From NCBI RefSeq assembly GCF_001182745.1, contig NZ_LN868938.1, positions 2,046,001 through 2,110,000 of the forward strand: a stretch of 64,000 bases of DNA, in the 5' to 3' direction. Source of the stretch: Nocardia farcinica (GTDB lineage Bacteria > Actinomycetota > Actinomycetes > Mycobacteriales > Mycobacteriaceae). Within the stretch, counting starts at the first letter, position 1, and every line of letters begins with the position of its first letter. The notes beneath the pieces were generated by a model, which searched no databases, was not told the DNA's origin, and worked only from the letters and a program-made list of their open reading frames with translations. Shown piece after piece: positions 46,698-57,424 of this stretch. Both the position numbers and the translations under genes were made by a program.

Positions 46698-46922
46698 ATG
46701 TTGCTGGAAGCTAGCCCGAAGCGCCGTGCCGTGCGGCCCGCCGCGGGCGGCGCACGCCGCGGACGCGTCGAGCGCGGCACCGCGGTGCTCGCCCTGATCG
46801 CCGCCGTGGCCTTCGCCGTGGGCGTGGGCGCGCTGAGCCGCTCGATGACCACCGGCCTGTTCGCCGGTGCGAGCATTTCCGCGGGCGTGCCACTCGCCCT
46901 GGCGATGCTGCCGCGCCCCTGA
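46698..46922 (+). CDS. Small membrane protein, unknown
   Basis: The 74-residue product has a basic N-terminal tail (KRRAVRPAAGGARRGRVERG) and two hydrophobic segments (TAVLALIAAVAFAVGVGAL and GLFAGASISAGVPLALAML). GGAGG lies 6 bases before ATG 46698. No family recognised. It ends 7 bp before the convergent reductase stop. Confidence 0.6.
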   Translation: MLLEASPKRRAVRPAAGGARRGRVERGTAVLALIAAVAFAVGVGALSRSMTTGLFAGASISAGVPLALAMLPRP

Positions 46923-46929
46923 GCGCGGA

Positions 46930-49900
46930 CTACAACAGTCCGTGCAGGCGGAGATCGGCGACGTACTTCTCGATCAGCGCGCGCGTCAGGTGCGGGATGT
47001 CACCGTCGGCGGTGATGCCTGCGGCCCGCACCGCCGCCCGGAACTCCGCGGCGGGCAGCGCCGAGCCGCGCAGCGCGGGCACCGGCCTGCGGTAGGCGTG
47101 CAACAGCGGGAGCAGCGAGTGTTTGCGCTGACGTTCGGGCAGGGCGTGCAACGCCGTCTCGAAGCGGGTGACCCACTCGCTGTGCTCGGGGATGCGTTCG
47201 ATGGGATGTCCGGCCTCGATCAGCCAGTCCACGAAGGTGTCCAGGCTGATGCCGTCGTCGTGCGGGTTGAGCACGTCGTAGGTGTGGAATCCCGCGGTGC
47301 GCGCCCCGAGCGCGGTGATCGCGGCAGCGGTGAAGTCCGCGGGCAGCCCGTCGTAGTGGGCGCGCGGGCGCTCGCCGGTGACCGTCGCGGCGTGGAACGA
47401 GGCGGGCGCGATGCCGGTGACCAGCAGGCTGAGCAGCAGCCGGGTGAACACGTCGGGGATGTTGAGCTGTCCGGCGAAGCTGCCGTGGGCCAGGATCATG
47501 TCCGAGCGGAACACCGCCACCGGGAGATCGAAGCGGTCGTGCGCCGCACGCAGCAACACCTCGGCGGCCCATTTGCTGTTGCCGTAGCCGTTGGCGTATC
47601 CGCGGTCCACCGTGCGGGTCGGGCTGATCACGCGGATGTCGCCGTCCTCGGCGAACCGGTCGGCGGGTATCTGCGCGGCGACGGCGACCGTGGACAGGAA
47701 GTCGATCGGCTTGCGCCGCTCGGTGAGCGCGAGCCGCAGGATCTCCGCGGTGCCCGCCACGTTGGGCCCGAACAGCTGCCGGTAGGGCAGCACGTGGTTG
47801 ACCAGCGCGGCCGGGTGCACGATGTGCTCGACCTCGGCGGCCAGCCGTCGCCACGTGGCGGCGGCCAGGCCGAGGCCGGGCTCGCCGATGTCGCCGGCCA
47901 CCACGGTGAGCCTGCGCTGGGCCAATTCCTTGAAGCGGCGCACCAATTCGGGATCGCCGCTGTCGAAGGCGGCTTCCAGGCGGGCCAGCGCGGCGGCCTC
48001 GTCCGCGCCGCGCACCAGGCAGATCAGCCGTCCGTCGACGCGGTCGAGCCGTTCCAGCCATTCCAGGCACAGAAACCGGCCGAGATAGCCGTTGGCGCCG
48101 GTCAGCAGCACCACTCGGGGCTCGGCGACCGGCGGCGCGGCGGTGGCCGCGGCGGCCAGCTCCTCGGCGTCGAAGAACTTCTCCAGGGCGAGGTCGGTGG
48201 CCCGGATCAGGGTCTGGTCGGGATGCACCCGGTCGAACAGCGGTGTCTCGGTGCGGTTTTCGCGTTCCGCGGCGATGTGGGCGGCCAGGCCGCGGAGGTC
48301 GGTCGCGGGGCCGGTGATGACGCCGACCGGCACCTCGACGGCGAAGATCTCACGCAGCAGGTTCGACAGCGCCAGCGCCGCCAGCGAATCGCCGCCGAGA
48401 TCGGTGAAGTGCGCGGCCGGGCTCAGGTCGCTCGCCGTGCCGCCGAGGATCGCGGCGGCGGCGCGGGTGACGGTCTCGAGCACCGGACGCTGCCCGGCCT
48501 CGCGGCGCAGCGCCACCAGCTCGTCCTGCTGGGCCGCGGCCAGGTCGGCGTAGAGCTGTTCGAGCCGGTCGCGGTAGCGCGCCTCGACGGCGGGACGCAG
48601 GATCTTGCCGATGCCCGAGAGCAGCCCGGATTCGGTGGTGAACGGCTCGGTCTCGATCAGGAAGTCGCGCGGGATCTCGTAGGCCTCCAGCTCGGCGTCC
48701 CGGCCGATGTGCTGCAACGACTCCGCGATCCGCGTCTTCAGCGTGGCCGGGTCGCCCGCCAGCGCCTGTCGGCTCGGCACGATCACCGCCAGCAGATAGG
48801 CGCGTTCGCTGTTGCCGTAGACGAAGATCTGGCGCACCAGCGGACTGTTGGCGAAGATCGCCTCCAGCCGGGCGATGGTGACGAACTCGCCCTGCGCCAG
48901 CTTGAGCACATTGTTGCGGCGATCGACGTAGACGAGCCGGTCCGGCGCCAGTTCGGCGACCACGTCGCCGGTGCGGTAGAAGCCGTCCTCGTCGAAGATC
49001 TGGGCGTTGAGCTCCGGCCGCCGGTAGTAGCCGGGGATCATGGTGGTGGTCTCGAGCAGCAGCTCGCCGCGCGGATGCGGCTTGTCGGTGCGGAAATAGC
49101 CCAGTTCGGGCACGTCGGCGAGCCGGTAGTCCAGCACCGGCGGCCTGCGCACGGTGTTGTCGATGACCACGCTGCCGCCCGCCTCGGTGGAGCCGTAGCC
49201 GTCGTGCAGGGTCAGGTCGAGCACCGATTCCATGAACGCCTTCAGCTCCGGGGCCAGCGGCGCGCTGCCGCACACCACCGAGAGCAGCCGGTCGCCGAAC
49301 AGTTCGAGGCGCAGGTCGGCCTTGACCCGGTCGTCGTCGGCCTGGCGCCGCAGCCGCTCGGTCTGGAATCGTTGCAGCACCATCTCGCACACGCGCGGCA
49401 CCACGAACAGCTCGGTCGGCCTGGCCAGCGCCAGATCCTCGAACAGCGTGGACATGTCGGCGCGCGCGGTGAAGTAAGCGGTGCCGCCGCGCGCGAGCAG
49501 CCCGAACAGCGCCAGCCGCCCGGCGACGTGGCTGAGCGGCAGGTAGTTGACGGTGAGCGCGGCGACCTGCGGCTGGCCCAGCCACATCAGCGCGACCAGC
49601 CGCTCGGTGTACATCGCCCCCTTGGGCGTGCCGGTGCTGCCGGAGGTGTAGATCAGCAGGGCGAGCCGGTCGTCGCCGTGGCCGTCGTCGATCACGGCCG
49701 GCGGCAGCGCCCGGCCGCGGTCCTCGACCTCGGCGAGCGTGCGCACGCGCACACCGGTACCGGCCAGCCGCGCACACGCCGCCTCGTACACCGTGCGCTG
49801 CGCGTCGATGGCGGGGTCGAAGTCGAACACGTGCAGTGCCCGTGGCGTGGCCCCGGCGAGCACACAGTCCACCGCGTGCGGCAGGGTGTCCAGGCCGGTG

Positions 49901-50397
49901 GCCAGGATCGCGGGCGTGGTCTCGGCCAGGATGGCGGTCAGCTGCGTCACCGACGCGCTCGCCTGCAGCGGCACCGCCACCGCGCCCGCCCACACACAGG
50001 CCAGGTCGACGACGGCGTAGTCGGGGCTGGTGAAACCCAGGGTCGCGACGAATTCGCCGGGGCGGAGACGGGTTTCGTCGTCGTGCTGCCAGGCCGCGGC
50101 CACCGCGCGCAGCCGCAGGCCGAGCTCGCCGTAGCTCATCGTCGTGTACTCGGGCAGCAACCGTGCCACGCAGGCACCGGTCCCGGCGTCGACGGCCGGC
50201 TCCACCTCGCGCGCGGCCAGCGCGGGCCGGTCGCGGTAGCCGTCGACCACGGTGGCGACGAGATCGCGCAGCCGCAGGCCCGGTTCCCGCAGCGCCGCGC
50301 TGATCGCCTCGTCCGGCCGCGCGTCGCGCACCTGCGCGTCGTCGGCGTACAGGGCGGCGATCCGCTGCCGCAGACGCGTCGCTCGTGTGGATTCCAC
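46930..50397 (-). CDS. car: Carboxylic acid reductase (A-T-R)
   Basis: The 1155-residue protein reduces carboxylic acids to aldehydes with ATP and NADPH. The adenylation domain (1-640) has [16 protein letters not shown] (250-265) and [10 protein letters not shown] (400-409). The carrier domain has [10 protein letters not shown] with the phosphopantetheine Ser671. The reductase domain (760-1155) has GANGYLG (767-773) and a YxxxK-type NGYGNSKWA. The length matches Nocardia CARs (about 1170). GTG 50397 follows GGGAGG. A separate phosphopantetheinyl transferase is needed and is not in the window. Confidence 0.95.
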   Translation of the reverse strand: MESTRATRLRQRIAALYADDAQVRDARPDEAISAALREPGLRLRDLVATVVDGYRDRPALAAREVEPAVDAGTGACVARLLPEYTTMSYGELGLRLRAVAAAWQHDDETRLRPGEFVATLGFTSPDYAVVDLACVWAGAVAVPLQASASVTQLTAILAETTPAILATGLDTLPHAVDCVLAGATPRALHVFDFDPAIDAQRTVYEAACARLAGTGVRVRTLAEVEDRGRALPPAVIDDGHGDDRLALLIYTSGSTGTPKGAMYTERLVALMWLGQPQVAALTVNYLPLSHVAGRLALFGLLARGGTAYFTARADMSTLFEDLALARPTELFVVPRVCEMVLQRFQTERLRRQADDDRVKADLRLELFGDRLLSVVCGSAPLAPELKAFMESVLDLTLHDGYGSTEAGGSVVIDNTVRRPPVLDYRLADVPELGYFRTDKPHPRGELLLETTTMIPGYYRRPELNAQIFDEDGFYRTGDVVAELAPDRLVYVDRRNNVLKLAQGEFVTIARLEAIFANSPLVRQIFVYGNSERAYLLAVIVPSRQALAGDPATLKTRIAESLQHIGRDAELEAYEIPRDFLIETEPFTTESGLLSGIGKILRPAVEARYRDRLEQLYADLAAAQQDELVALRREAGQRPVLETVTRAAAAILGGTASDLSPAAHFTDLGGDSLAALALSNLLREIFAVEVPVGVITGPATDLRGLAAHIAAERENRTETPLFDRVHPDQTLIRATDLALEKFFDAEELAAAATAAPPVAEPRVVLLTGANGYLGRFLCLEWLERLDRVDGRLICLVRGADEAAALARLEAAFDSGDPELVRRFKELAQRRLTVVAGDIGEPGLGLAAATWRRLAAEVEHIVHPAALVNHVLPYRQLFGPNVAGTAEILRLALTERRKPIDFLSTVAVAAQIPADRFAEDGDIRVISPTRTVDRGYANGYGNSKWAAEVLLRAAHDRFDLPVAVFRSDMILAHGSFAGQLNIPDVFTRLLLSLLVTGIAPASFHAATVTGERPRAHYDGLPADFTAAAITALGARTAGFHTYDVLNPHDDGISLDTFVDWLIEAGHPIERIPEHSEWVTRFETALHALPERQRKHSLLPLLHAYRRPVPALRGSALPAAEFRAAVRAAGITADGDIPHLTRALIEKYVADLRLHGLL

Positions 50398-50433
50398 CGT
50401 TGGCCTCCCGGGGTGAAGCGGACTACCCCGAGC

Positions 50434-50462
50434 ACGTTAGCTCAACTAAGAACCGTCGTTAA
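50434..50462 (-). promoter_or_regulatory. Promoter of the carboxylic acid reductase gene with internal dyad
   Basis: Reading leftwards, TTAACG (50457-50462), a 17-bp spacer and TAACGT (50434-50439) form a promoter with a leader of about 30 nt. TTAG-CTCAA-CTAA (50437-50449) overlaps the -10 and could bind a repressor. Confidence 0.45.
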
Positions 50463-50482
50463 CAATCAACCCGAGATCGGTG

Positions 50483-51241
50483 TCAGAGCTTGGTGACCCG
50501 GGCGACCGCGCGGGGCTGCTCCCCCACCGCCAGCCAGGCGTCCAGCGTCCCGCCGGTGCGCAGGCCGAGCAGCCGCACCTGCTCCCCCGCGCGCAGCGGC
50601 TTGGCGTATTCCACGATCACCCGGTGCGGTCCGGCGATCAGGTCGGCGTGCCGGTCCAGCAACTCCTCGAGCGCGCTCAGGTACACCGCGTTGTTGACGT
50701 GGTCGAGCAGATCGATGTCGGCCACCCGCAGCGGGAACGGCCGCTCCTCCACCCCCGGCGCGTCCGGTGCCGGCATCGGGTCGGTGAGCGCGGCCTGCCA
50801 GCGCAGCCGGTGTTCGGTGGTGGTGGCCAGCATGGGCGCCATGAACCGGTCGCTCATCCGGGAGGGCACCGCGCTGTCGGGGGCGAAGTGGATGAGGAAG
50901 GCCTCGGTCTCGATCGATCCGCCACCGCTGCCCTCGATGCGCACCCGCATGTTGCACCAGCGGTTCGACAGTGCCGAACACCACCGTGAGAGCGTGACGT
51001 GCTCGCCCCAGCGCACCGGCTCGAGCACGTCGATCACCGTGCGGCGGACCACCCAGCCGCGGTGGTTCGCCCCGTCGGCCACGGCGTCGAGATGTTCGAA
51101 GCCGATGTCCTGCAGGTAGCGGGCGACCGCGTCCAGGCGCAGCCGCTGCTCCCGGTCGGTGTCGGCCAGTCGGACCGGCCAGTGGGTGCTGAACGGGGTG
51201 TAGTCGGTCGGGCACGGCGCGAGCACGCGGGGAATGACCAT
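50483..51241 (-). CDS. Acyl-ACP thioesterase-like double-hotdog protein
   Basis: The 252-residue protein has two hotdog repeats: STHWPVRLADTDREQRLRLDAVARYLQDIGFEH at the start and PFPLRVADIDLLDHVNNAVYLSALEELL in the second, as in FatA-type acyl-ACP thioesterases. The NxH...E catalytic region of the family is in the second repeat (DHVNNAVYL). It would release free fatty acid from ACP or CoA. It lies 85 bp upstream of the reductase, on the same strand; a link to CAR, supplying free acid, is inference. Confidence 0.85.
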   Translation of the reverse strand: MVIPRVLAPCPTDYTPFSTHWPVRLADTDREQRLRLDAVARYLQDIGFEHLDAVADGANHRGWVVRRTVIDVLEPVRWGEHVTLSRWCSALSNRWCNMRVRIEGSGGGSIETEAFLIHFAPDSAVPSRMSDRFMAPMLATTTEHRLRWQAALTDPMPAPDAPGVEERPFPLRVADIDLLDHVNNAVYLSALEELLDRHADLIAGPHRVIVEYAKPLRAGEQVRLLGLRTGGTLDAWLAVGEQPRAVARVTKL

Positions 51242-51303
51242 GTCTGCGATGATGCCAGGCCCGAGCGCGGCGGTCCGGCGAACGCCGCGCTACCGGACCG
51301 TGC

Positions 51304-52722
51304 TCACTTGCGTCCGCGCTCGCGCTTCTCTCGCACGCGCACCGAGATGCGCACCGGCGAGCCGTCGAAGCCGAACTCCTCGCGCAGCCTGCGTTCCAGG
51401 AACCGTCGGTAACCTGCCTCCAGGAAACCGGTGGTGAACAGCACGAAGGTGGGCGGCCGGGTGGCCGCCTGGGTGGCGAACAACACCCGCGGCAGCCTGC
51501 CGCCGCGCATCGGCGGCGGGGTGGCCGCGACGACCTCCTTGAGCCAGTTGTTCAACCGGCCGGTGGAGATGCGCTTGTCCCAGGACTCGAGCGCGGTCTC
51601 CATCGCGGGCACCAGCTTCTGCACGGCGCGACCGGTGTGGGCGGAGATGTTGACGCGCTGCGCCCACGGCACCCGCACCAGCTCCCGGTCGACCTCCTTC
51701 TCCAACTGCAGGCGGCGGTCCTCGTCGACCAGGTCCCACTTGTTGAACGCCAGCACCAGCGCGCGCCCGGAGTCGGCCACCAGGCTGATCACCCGCAGGT
51801 CCTGCTCGGTGATCGGCTGGGAGGCGTCGATCAGCATGATCGCCACCTCCGAGGCCTCCAGCGCCGACTTGGTGCGCAGCGAGGCGTAGAACTCGGTGCC
51901 GCTGGCATTGGAGACCTTGCGGCGCAGGCCCGCGGTGTCGACGAACTTCCAGATCTTGCCGCCCAGTTCCACCAGCGAGTCCACCGGGTCGACGGTGGTG
52001 CCCGCCACGTCGTGCACCACCGAGCGTTCGTCCCCGGCGAGCTTGTTGAGCAGGCTGGACTTGCCGACGTTCGGCTTGCCGACCAGCGCGACCCGGCGCG
52101 GGCCGGTACCGCCGGTGCCCTCGCGCGGGGTCTCGGGCAGTACCTCGAGCACGTCGTCGAGCAGATCGCCGGTACCGCGGCCGTGCGCGGCGCTGACCAT
52201 GCGCGGTTCCCCGAGCCCCAGCGACCACAGCGCGGCGGCCTCGGCCTCGAGCCGCTGGTCGTCGACCTTGTTGGCGACCAGGATGACCGGGATCCGCGAG
52301 CGCCGCAGCTTCTTCACCGCGGCCTCGTCGGTGGCGGTCGCACCGACGGTGGCGTCGACGACCAGCAGGATGGCGTCGGCGGTCGCCATCGCCAGTTCGG
52401 CCTGCCGGGCGACCGCCTGCTGCAGCCCCTTCGCGTCGGGCTCCCAGCCGCCGGTGTCCTGCACCAGGAAGCGGCGGCCGGCCCAGGTGGCCTCGTAGGA
52501 GACCCGGTCGCGGGTGACGCCGGGGATGTCCTCCACGACCGCCTCGCGGCGGCCGAGGATCCGGTTCACCAGGGTGGACTTGCCGACGTTGGGGCGTCCG
52601 ACCACGGCCAGGGTCGGCATCGCCTGCTGCGCCTCCCCCTCCTGCTCGCCATCGAGATCGGCGATCTCCCAGTCGGATTCGTCGCTCCAGACGCCGTCGC
52701 CGGCGAGCACGTCCTCGCTCAT
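51304..52722 (-). CDS. der: Ribosome-associated GTPase Der (EngA)
   Basis: The 472-residue protein has two tandem G domains ([10 protein letters not shown] near residue 42 and [10 protein letters not shown] near residue 215) and a C-terminal KH-like domain. Switch regions ending PGVTRD and AGTTVD are visible. Der takes part in 50S assembly and is essential in most bacteria. Its ATG overlaps the cmk stop by 4 bp. Confidence 0.96.
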   Translation of the reverse strand: MSEDVLAGDGVWSDESDWEIADLDGEQEGEAQQAMPTLAVVGRPNVGKSTLVNRILGRREAVVEDIPGVTRDRVSYEATWAGRRFLVQDTGGWEPDAKGLQQAVARQAELAMATADAILLVVDATVGATATDEAAVKKLRRSRIPVILVANKVDDQRLEAEAAALWSLGLGEPRMVSAAHGRGTGDLLDDVLEVLPETPREGTGGTGPRRVALVGKPNVGKSSLLNKLAGDERSVVHDVAGTTVDPVDSLVELGGKIWKFVDTAGLRRKVSNASGTEFYASLRTKSALEASEVAIMLIDASQPITEQDLRVISLVADSGRALVLAFNKWDLVDEDRRLQLEKEVDRELVRVPWAQRVNISAHTGRAVQKLVPAMETALESWDKRISTGRLNNWLKEVVAATPPPMRGGRLPRVLFATQAATRPPTFVLFTTGFLEAGYRRFLERRLREEFGFDGSPVRISVRVREKRERGRK

Positions 52723-53456
52723 TGTGCACTTCCTGTCGAAATCTGTTGTGCCACCACGCGCGACAGTTCGTCGATGACCTCGTCCATGGTCAGCTCGCTG
52801 GTGTCGACCAGCACCGCGTCCGCGGCGGGACGCAGCGGGGACACCGCGCGGGTGGAGTCGAGGGTGTCGCGCCGCTGCACGTCGGCGAGCACGGCCGCGT
52901 AGTCGTCGCCGCGGCCCTCGCGGATGTTCTGCTGGTTGCGCCGTTCGGCGCGCGCCTCGGCCGAGGCGGTCAGGTAGATCTTGGCGTCGGCGGCGGGCAG
53001 CACCACGGTGCCGATGTCGCGGCCCTCCACCACGATGCGGCGGGCGTCCGCGGCGATGTCGCGTTGCGCGGCCACGAGCAGGTCGCGCACCTCGGGCACC
53101 GCCGACACCGCGGACACGGCCTTGGTGACCGCGTCGCCGCGGATCTCGGCGGAGACGTCTTCGCCGTCGAGTTCGATCACCTCGCGGCTGGGGTCGGTGC
53201 CGATGGTCAGCGGCAGTTCCTTGACCGCGGCCGCGATGGCGGCGGGATCGGTGAGTTCCACGCCCGCGCGCAGCACGCGCAGCGTCGCCACCCGGTACAT
53301 GGCACCGGTGTCGAGGTAGCGGGCGCCGAGCCGGGTCGCCAGCCGCCGCGACACGCTGGACTTGCCGGTGCCCGACGGCCCGTCCATCGCGACCACCAGG
53401 GGCGTGTCCGCCGACATCGCGCCGGGGGCCTCGACCGGGATCTGCACACCGTTCAC
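52719..53456 (-). CDS. cmk: Cytidylate kinase
   Basis: The 245-residue CMP/dCMP kinase has the P-loop [24 protein letters not shown] for the nucleoside monophosphate and [11 protein letters not shown], and the lid region [12 protein letters not shown] 53456 overlaps the rluB TGA (GTGA); ATG 53417 is the other option. Cmk makes CDP for nucleic acids and lipids. The rluB-cmk-der order is that of mycobacteria. Confidence 0.95.
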   Translation of the reverse strand: MNGVQIPVEAPGAMSADTPLVVAMDGPSGTGKSSVSRRLATRLGARYLDTGAMYRVATLRVLRAGVELTDPAAIAAAVKELPLTIGTDPSREVIELDGEDVSAEIRGDAVTKAVSAVSAVPEVRDLLVAAQRDIAADARRIVVEGRDIGTVVLPAADAKIYLTASAEARAERRNQQNIREGRGDDYAAVLADVQRRDTLDSTRAVSPLRPAADAVLVDTSELTMDEVIDELSRVVAQQISTGSAQ

Positions 53457-54652
53457 AGCGACACCGCCTCGTAGAGTTTGCCGATTTCGTCGCGGCCGAG
53501 CACGCGCAGGGTGCCGGGCCGTTGGTCGCCCAGCGCGACCGGGCCGATGTGGGTGCGCACCAGCCGGGTCACCGGGTGGCCCACCGCGTCGAGCAACCTG
53601 CGCACGATGTGCTTGCGTCCCTCGTGCAGCACGATCTTGACCAGCGAACGGCCCTCGCCGAGTTCGAGCACCTGGAAGCGGTCCACCTTGGCGGGGCCGT
53701 CCTCGAGCTCGATGCCGTCGCGCAGCCGCTTGCCGATCACCTTGTGGTGGACTTCGCCGTGCACGGTCGCCAGGTAGGTCTTGGAGACCTCGAAGGACGG
53801 GTGCATCAGCCGGTGCGCCAGATCGCCGTCGTTGGTGAGCAGCAGCAGGCCCTCGGTGTCGGCGTCGAGGCGCCCGACGTGGAACAGGCGCTGCCCGGCC
53901 GCGATCCGCTCGGCGACGATGTCGCCGACACACGGGCGGCCCAGATCGTCGGACATGGTGGACTGCCAGCCCTTCGGCTTGTTCAGCGCGACGTAGACCT
54001 GCTCGTCGCGCACCACCACGCGGACACCGTCGACGCGGACCACGGCGGTCTGCGGGTCGATGCGCAGGCCCTGCTCGCGCACGATGACGCCGTCGACCTC
54101 GACGCGGCCCTGGTCGATCATCTCCTCGGCGGCGCGACGCGAGGCGACACCGGCCTTGGCGAGCACCTTCTGCAGCCGTTCGCCCTCACCCCACGGCAGT
54201 TTCGCCGGGCCGTCGGTGTGCTTGGGCTCGACGTTCTGGCGACGGGCCGGTTTGGCGTTGCTCAGCAGCGGAGCGACCGGAGCCTGCCGTTGCGGCTTGG
54301 GATTCTTGGCCTTCCGGGCGGGTGGCGATGCGCTCGGTGCGCCGGGTCGGCCGGTGCCCTGCGCCGCCGGGCGTCCCGCGCCGTGGCCGGCCGGGCGTCC
54401 CGTCCCCTGGGCGCCGGTGCGCGCCGCGCCCTGCCCGGTGGAACGGCCCGCGCGCGGTGTGCCGCCCTGGGGTGCGCGGCGCGGCCCGCCGCGCTCGTCG
54501 TTCTCCCACGGTGCGCCACCGCGGGGGGCGCCGCCGCGCTGGGCGGCCCTGGCGCCGCGCGATCCCGCGGCCCGCGCTGCCCCGCTCCTGGCGGAGTGCG
54601 CGCTGTGTTTCCTACGATCCGGTGTGCCATCTCGGCGAGCGGGCGTATTCAT
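53453..54652 (-). CDS. rluB: RluB-type 23S rRNA pseudouridine synthase with long basic tail
   Basis: The 399-residue protein has an S4 RNA-binding domain (about 155-215, [23 protein letters not shown]) and the RsuA/RluB catalytic domain with the Asp in [17 protein letters not shown] and the [16 protein letters not shown] motif. Residues 1-150 are a low-complexity Gly/Arg/Pro/Ala tail ([24 protein letters not shown]). Typical RluB proteins have about 250 residues, so the tail is an added, disordered RNA-binding-like extension. Confidence 0.93.
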   Translation of the reverse strand: MNTPARRDGTPDRRKHSAHSARSGAARAAGSRGARAAQRGGAPRGGAPWENDERGGPRRAPQGGTPRAGRSTGQGAARTGAQGTGRPAGHGAGRPAAQGTGRPGAPSASPPARKAKNPKPQRQAPVAPLLSNAKPARRQNVEPKHTDGPAKLPWGEGERLQKVLAKAGVASRRAAEEMIDQGRVEVDGVIVREQGLRIDPQTAVVRVDGVRVVVRDEQVYVALNKPKGWQSTMSDDLGRPCVGDIVAERIAAGQRLFHVGRLDADTEGLLLLTNDGDLAHRLMHPSFEVSKTYLATVHGEVHHKVIGKRLRDGIELEDGPAKVDRFQVLELGEGRSLVKIVLHEGRKHIVRRLLDAVGHPVTRLVRTHIGPVALGDQRPGTLRVLGRDEIGKLYEAVSL

Positions 54653-54662
54653 GTGTCCTTCG

Positions 54663-55340
54663 TCAATCCTCGGTGCCGAGGTCCAGGTCGGACTCGGCGG
54701 GTTTGCGCAGCCTGGTGTACCGGGGATCGGTTTCCAGGCTGTCGTTGATCTCGTCGATCAGGTCGACGCCCGGGAGCAGGGGCGCCAGCGGTGGCAGGTC
54801 CGACAACGACGCCAGCCCGATCCGCTCCAGGAACAGTTCGGTGGTGCGGTAGAGCGTGCCGTTCGTCTCCGGGTCGACCCCGGCTTCGGCGATCAGGCCG
54901 CGCGCGAGCAGCGTGCGCATCACGCCGTCGACGTTCACGCCGCGCACCGCGCTCACCCGGTTCCTGGTCACCGGCTGGCGGTATGCCACGACCGCCAGCG
55001 TCTCCAACGCCGCCCTGGTCAGTTTCGTCCTGGCGCCGTCGAGCAGTACGCGCTCCACGTACGGTGCGTACTCGGTGCGAGTATAGAAGCGCCAGCCGTC
55101 GCCGACGAAACGCAGATCGATGCCGCTGCCCCGCGCGGTGAGTTCGGCCGACATCTGCCGCAGCGTCGCCTCGACCCGTTCGGTGGTGTCGTCCAGGGCC
55201 GCCGCCAGCTGCTCTACCGGGGCCGGAGCGTCCACGACGAGCAGCATCGCCTCGAGCGCCGAACGGAATTCGGCGTCGTCGAGAACCGGCGGGGTGAGAT
55301 CGGACACCACGTCCGCGGCGGTGTTCGGTGGCTGGCTCAC
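54663..55340 (-). CDS. scpB: Condensin accessory protein ScpB
   Basis: The 225-residue protein has the ScpB tandem winged-helix layout: EFRSALEAMLLVVDAPAPVEQLAAAL, LRFVGDGWRFYTRTEYAPYVERVL, LTRAALETLAVVAYRQPVTR and VRGVNVDGVMRTLLARGLI. It joins ScpA and SMC in chromosome organisation. GTG 55340 overlaps the scpA stop (GTGA). Confidence 0.95.
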   Translation of the reverse strand: MSQPPNTAADVVSDLTPPVLDDAEFRSALEAMLLVVDAPAPVEQLAAALDDTTERVEATLRQMSAELTARGSGIDLRFVGDGWRFYTRTEYAPYVERVLLDGARTKLTRAALETLAVVAYRQPVTRNRVSAVRGVNVDGVMRTLLARGLIAEAGVDPETNGTLYRTTELFLERIGLASLSDLPPLAPLLPGVDLIDEINDSLETDPRYTRLRKPAESDLDLGTED

Positions 55341-56257
55341 CCGTAGTCCTCCTCGATCGTCACGGTCGTGTCCTGTTCGCCCGGATCGCCGATCCAGCTG
55401 ATCGCCAGCGGACCCAGCGGGTCGGGCTGGTCGAACTCGATGCTCTTGCCCCGGTACAGCTCGAGCAGCGCGAGGAAACGCGCCACGATCTGCACCGGCA
55501 CCTCGCAGTCGGCGACCAGTTCGGCGAAGGTGGTCCAACCGCCGGGCCCGCGTGCCTTCAGCATCTCCAGCACCAGCGCCGCCTGCTCGGCCACCGACAC
55601 CGTGTGCTGGTGCAGGTGATCCAGTCCGACCGTGGGGCGGGGGCGAGGCCGGAACGCCGCGGCCGCGATTTCGGCGAAGCCCGCCGCGTCCACTCCCAGG
55701 GTAACCTCGGGCAACAATCCGGCGAAGCGCTCCTCCAGCCCCACCGCGCGCGGGTAGCGGCGCAGAGCCACGGCCTCCAGCTCGCCGAGCAGCTCGGCCA
55801 CCTGCTTGAACGCGCGGTACTGCAACAGCCGGGCGAACAGCAGGTCGCGGGCCTCGAGCAACTCCAGATCCTCGGCGTCGGTCATCTCCCCCGACGGCAG
55901 CAGCCGTGCGGCCTTGAGGTCGAGCAGGGTCGCGGCCACCACGAGGAATTCGGTCGTCTGGTCCAGGATCTTGTCCGCGCGCAGGCCCGCGGTGGTCTCC
56001 ATGCTCGCGGTGAGCGCCTTGGTGTAGGCGATGAACTCGTCGGTGACCTGGTGCAACGCCACCTCGGTGACGTCGAGCTTGCGCGAGCTGATGAGGGTGA
56101 GCAGCAGGTCGAACGGGCCCTCGAAATTCGCGAGCTTGAGCCGGAAGCCGCCGGATTCGCCGCCGGATTCGCCGTCGCCCTCGGCCTGCGCGTTCGCCGG
56201 GACGGGCTCGTGCGGATCGGGGACGGTCGGCGGGGCGGGGTCGGTGGCCGCGCTCAC
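55337..56257 (-). CDS. scpA: Condensin kleisin subunit ScpA
   Basis: The 306-residue protein is a kleisin. After a flexible N-terminal 40 residues comes FRLKLANFEGPFDLLLTLISSRKLDVTEV and ALHQVTDEFIAYT, the family signature, with a winged helix at the C-terminus (FAELVADCEVPVQIVARFLALLELYRG). It bridges the SMC heads with ScpB. GTG 56257 overlaps the parA stop (GTGA), so scpA and parA are translated together. Confidence 0.95.
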   Translation of the reverse strand: MSAATDPAPPTVPDPHEPVPANAQAEGDGESGGESGGFRLKLANFEGPFDLLLTLISSRKLDVTEVALHQVTDEFIAYTKALTASMETTAGLRADKILDQTTEFLVVAATLLDLKAARLLPSGEMTDAEDLELLEARDLLFARLLQYRAFKQVAELLGELEAVALRRYPRAVGLEERFAGLLPEVTLGVDAAGFAEIAAAAFRPRPRPTVGLDHLHQHTVSVAEQAALVLEMLKARGPGGWTTFAELVADCEVPVQIVARFLALLELYRGKSIEFDQPDPLGPLAISWIGDPGEQDTTVTIEEDYG

Positions 56258-57225
56258 CGGCCGGACCGGTGGATGACTTCCCGTGCCATCGCCCGATACG
56301 CTTCGGCCCCACCGGATTTCGGCGCCCACGTGGTGATCGGCTCGCCCGCCACGCTGGCGTCGGGGAACCGCACGGTGCGCGCGATCGCGGTGTCGTACAC
56401 GAGGTCGCCGAACACTTCGACGACGCGCGCCATCACCTGACGCGAATGCAGCAGCCGGGCATCGAACATGGTGACCACGATGCCGTACAGGCTCAGCCGC
56501 GGATTCAGCCGGTCGCGCACCTTCTCCACGGTGTCGTTGAGCAGCGCGAGCCCGCGCAGCGAGAAGTACTCGCACTCCATCGGGATGATGACCCCGTCCG
56601 AGCAGGCCAGCGCGTTCACGGTGAGCAGACCCAGCGAGGGCTGGCAGTCGATGAGGATGTAGTCGTAGCGGTCGCGCACCGGTTCCAGCGCGCGGCCGAG
56701 CGTCTGCTCGCGGCCGACCTCGTTGACCAGCTGGATCTCCGCCGCCGACAGGTCGATGTTGCTCGGCAGCAGGTCCATGTTCTCGACCTTGGTCTGCATC
56801 AGCACGTCGTCGATCGAGGTGCGCCCGCCGACGAGCAGATTGTGCACGGTCAGGTCGAGGTCGTGGTGGGCCACGCCGAGCCCGGCCGAGAGCGCGCCCT
56901 GCGGGTCGAGATCGACCAGCAGCACGCGGCGGCCGTATTCGGCCAGGGCCGCGCCGAGATTGATGGTGGAGGTGGTCTTGCCGACGCCGCCCTTCTGGTT
57001 GCACATCGCGACGATCAGCGCGTCGCCGTGCGAGGTGAGCGGGGGCGGGTCGGGGACCACCCGCAGCGGCCTGCCCGTCGGACCCAGTTCGCCGTCCTCG
57101 GGCACGGGCGGGGCGGTGCCGCCCCACAGGGTCTCCGCCGCGACGTCCGAATCCTCTCCCGGGCGGGGTTCTGTCGGCGGCTGCGCCTCACCGTATGGCG
57201 GCTCCGCCGCGCCGGCTGTCGTCAC
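56254..57225 (-). CDS. parA: ParA/Soj-family ATPase
   Basis: The 323-residue protein has a variable 60-residue acidic/Pro-rich start and then a ParA fold: deviant Walker A CNQKGGVGKTTSTINLG, LVDLDPQGALSAGLG, IDCQPSLGLLTVNAL and the signature of plasmid- and chromosome-partition ATPases. It matches the Rv1708-type ParA located beside scpAB rather than the origin-linked ParA, since no parB is adjacent. GTG 57225 start. It probably positions a cargo or the chromosome. Confidence 0.92.
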   Translation of the reverse strand: MTTAGAAEPPYGEAQPPTEPRPGEDSDVAAETLWGGTAPPVPEDGELGPTGRPLRVVPDPPPLTSHGDALIVAMCNQKGGVGKTTSTINLGAALAEYGRRVLLVDLDPQGALSAGLGVAHHDLDLTVHNLLVGGRTSIDDVLMQTKVENMDLLPSNIDLSAAEIQLVNEVGREQTLGRALEPVRDRYDYILIDCQPSLGLLTVNALACSDGVIIPMECEYFSLRGLALLNDTVEKVRDRLNPRLSLYGIVVTMFDARLLHSRQVMARVVEVFGDLVYDTAIARTVRFPDASVAGEPITTWAPKSGGAEAYRAMAREVIHRSGR

Positions 57226-57255
57226 GATCCGCTGCTCCTTATACGTTCCTGCCCG

Positions 57256-57305
57256 TTGCCGAGCGTAGCGAGGACGCTCGCGCTGCCTTGCCGAGCGTAG
57301 CGAGG
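57256..57305. repeat. Direct repeat between xerD and parA
   Basis: TTGCCGAGCGTAGCGAGG occurs at 57256-57273 and again at 57288-57305, 32 bp apart. It lies in the 199-bp gap between xerD and parA, upstream of the parA start. Binding site or local duplication; nothing more can be said. Confidence 0.5.
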
Positions 57306-57424
57306 CCGATCGCGCCCGACCTCGCTTTCGTACGGTCCAGCTCTCGCTAGACGCTACCGCTTGACGGCGTCGGACACGCGTTCGGACACGCGCCGACCGG
57401 CTACCGCGACGATCCCCCGTCCCC

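Noticed and set aside
46867..50496. 1209-codon open frame opposite the carboxylic acid reductase
   Set aside because: Antisense of a clearly real A-T-R enzyme; rich in Gln, Gly, Arg and Val as expected for a mirrored high-GC frame.
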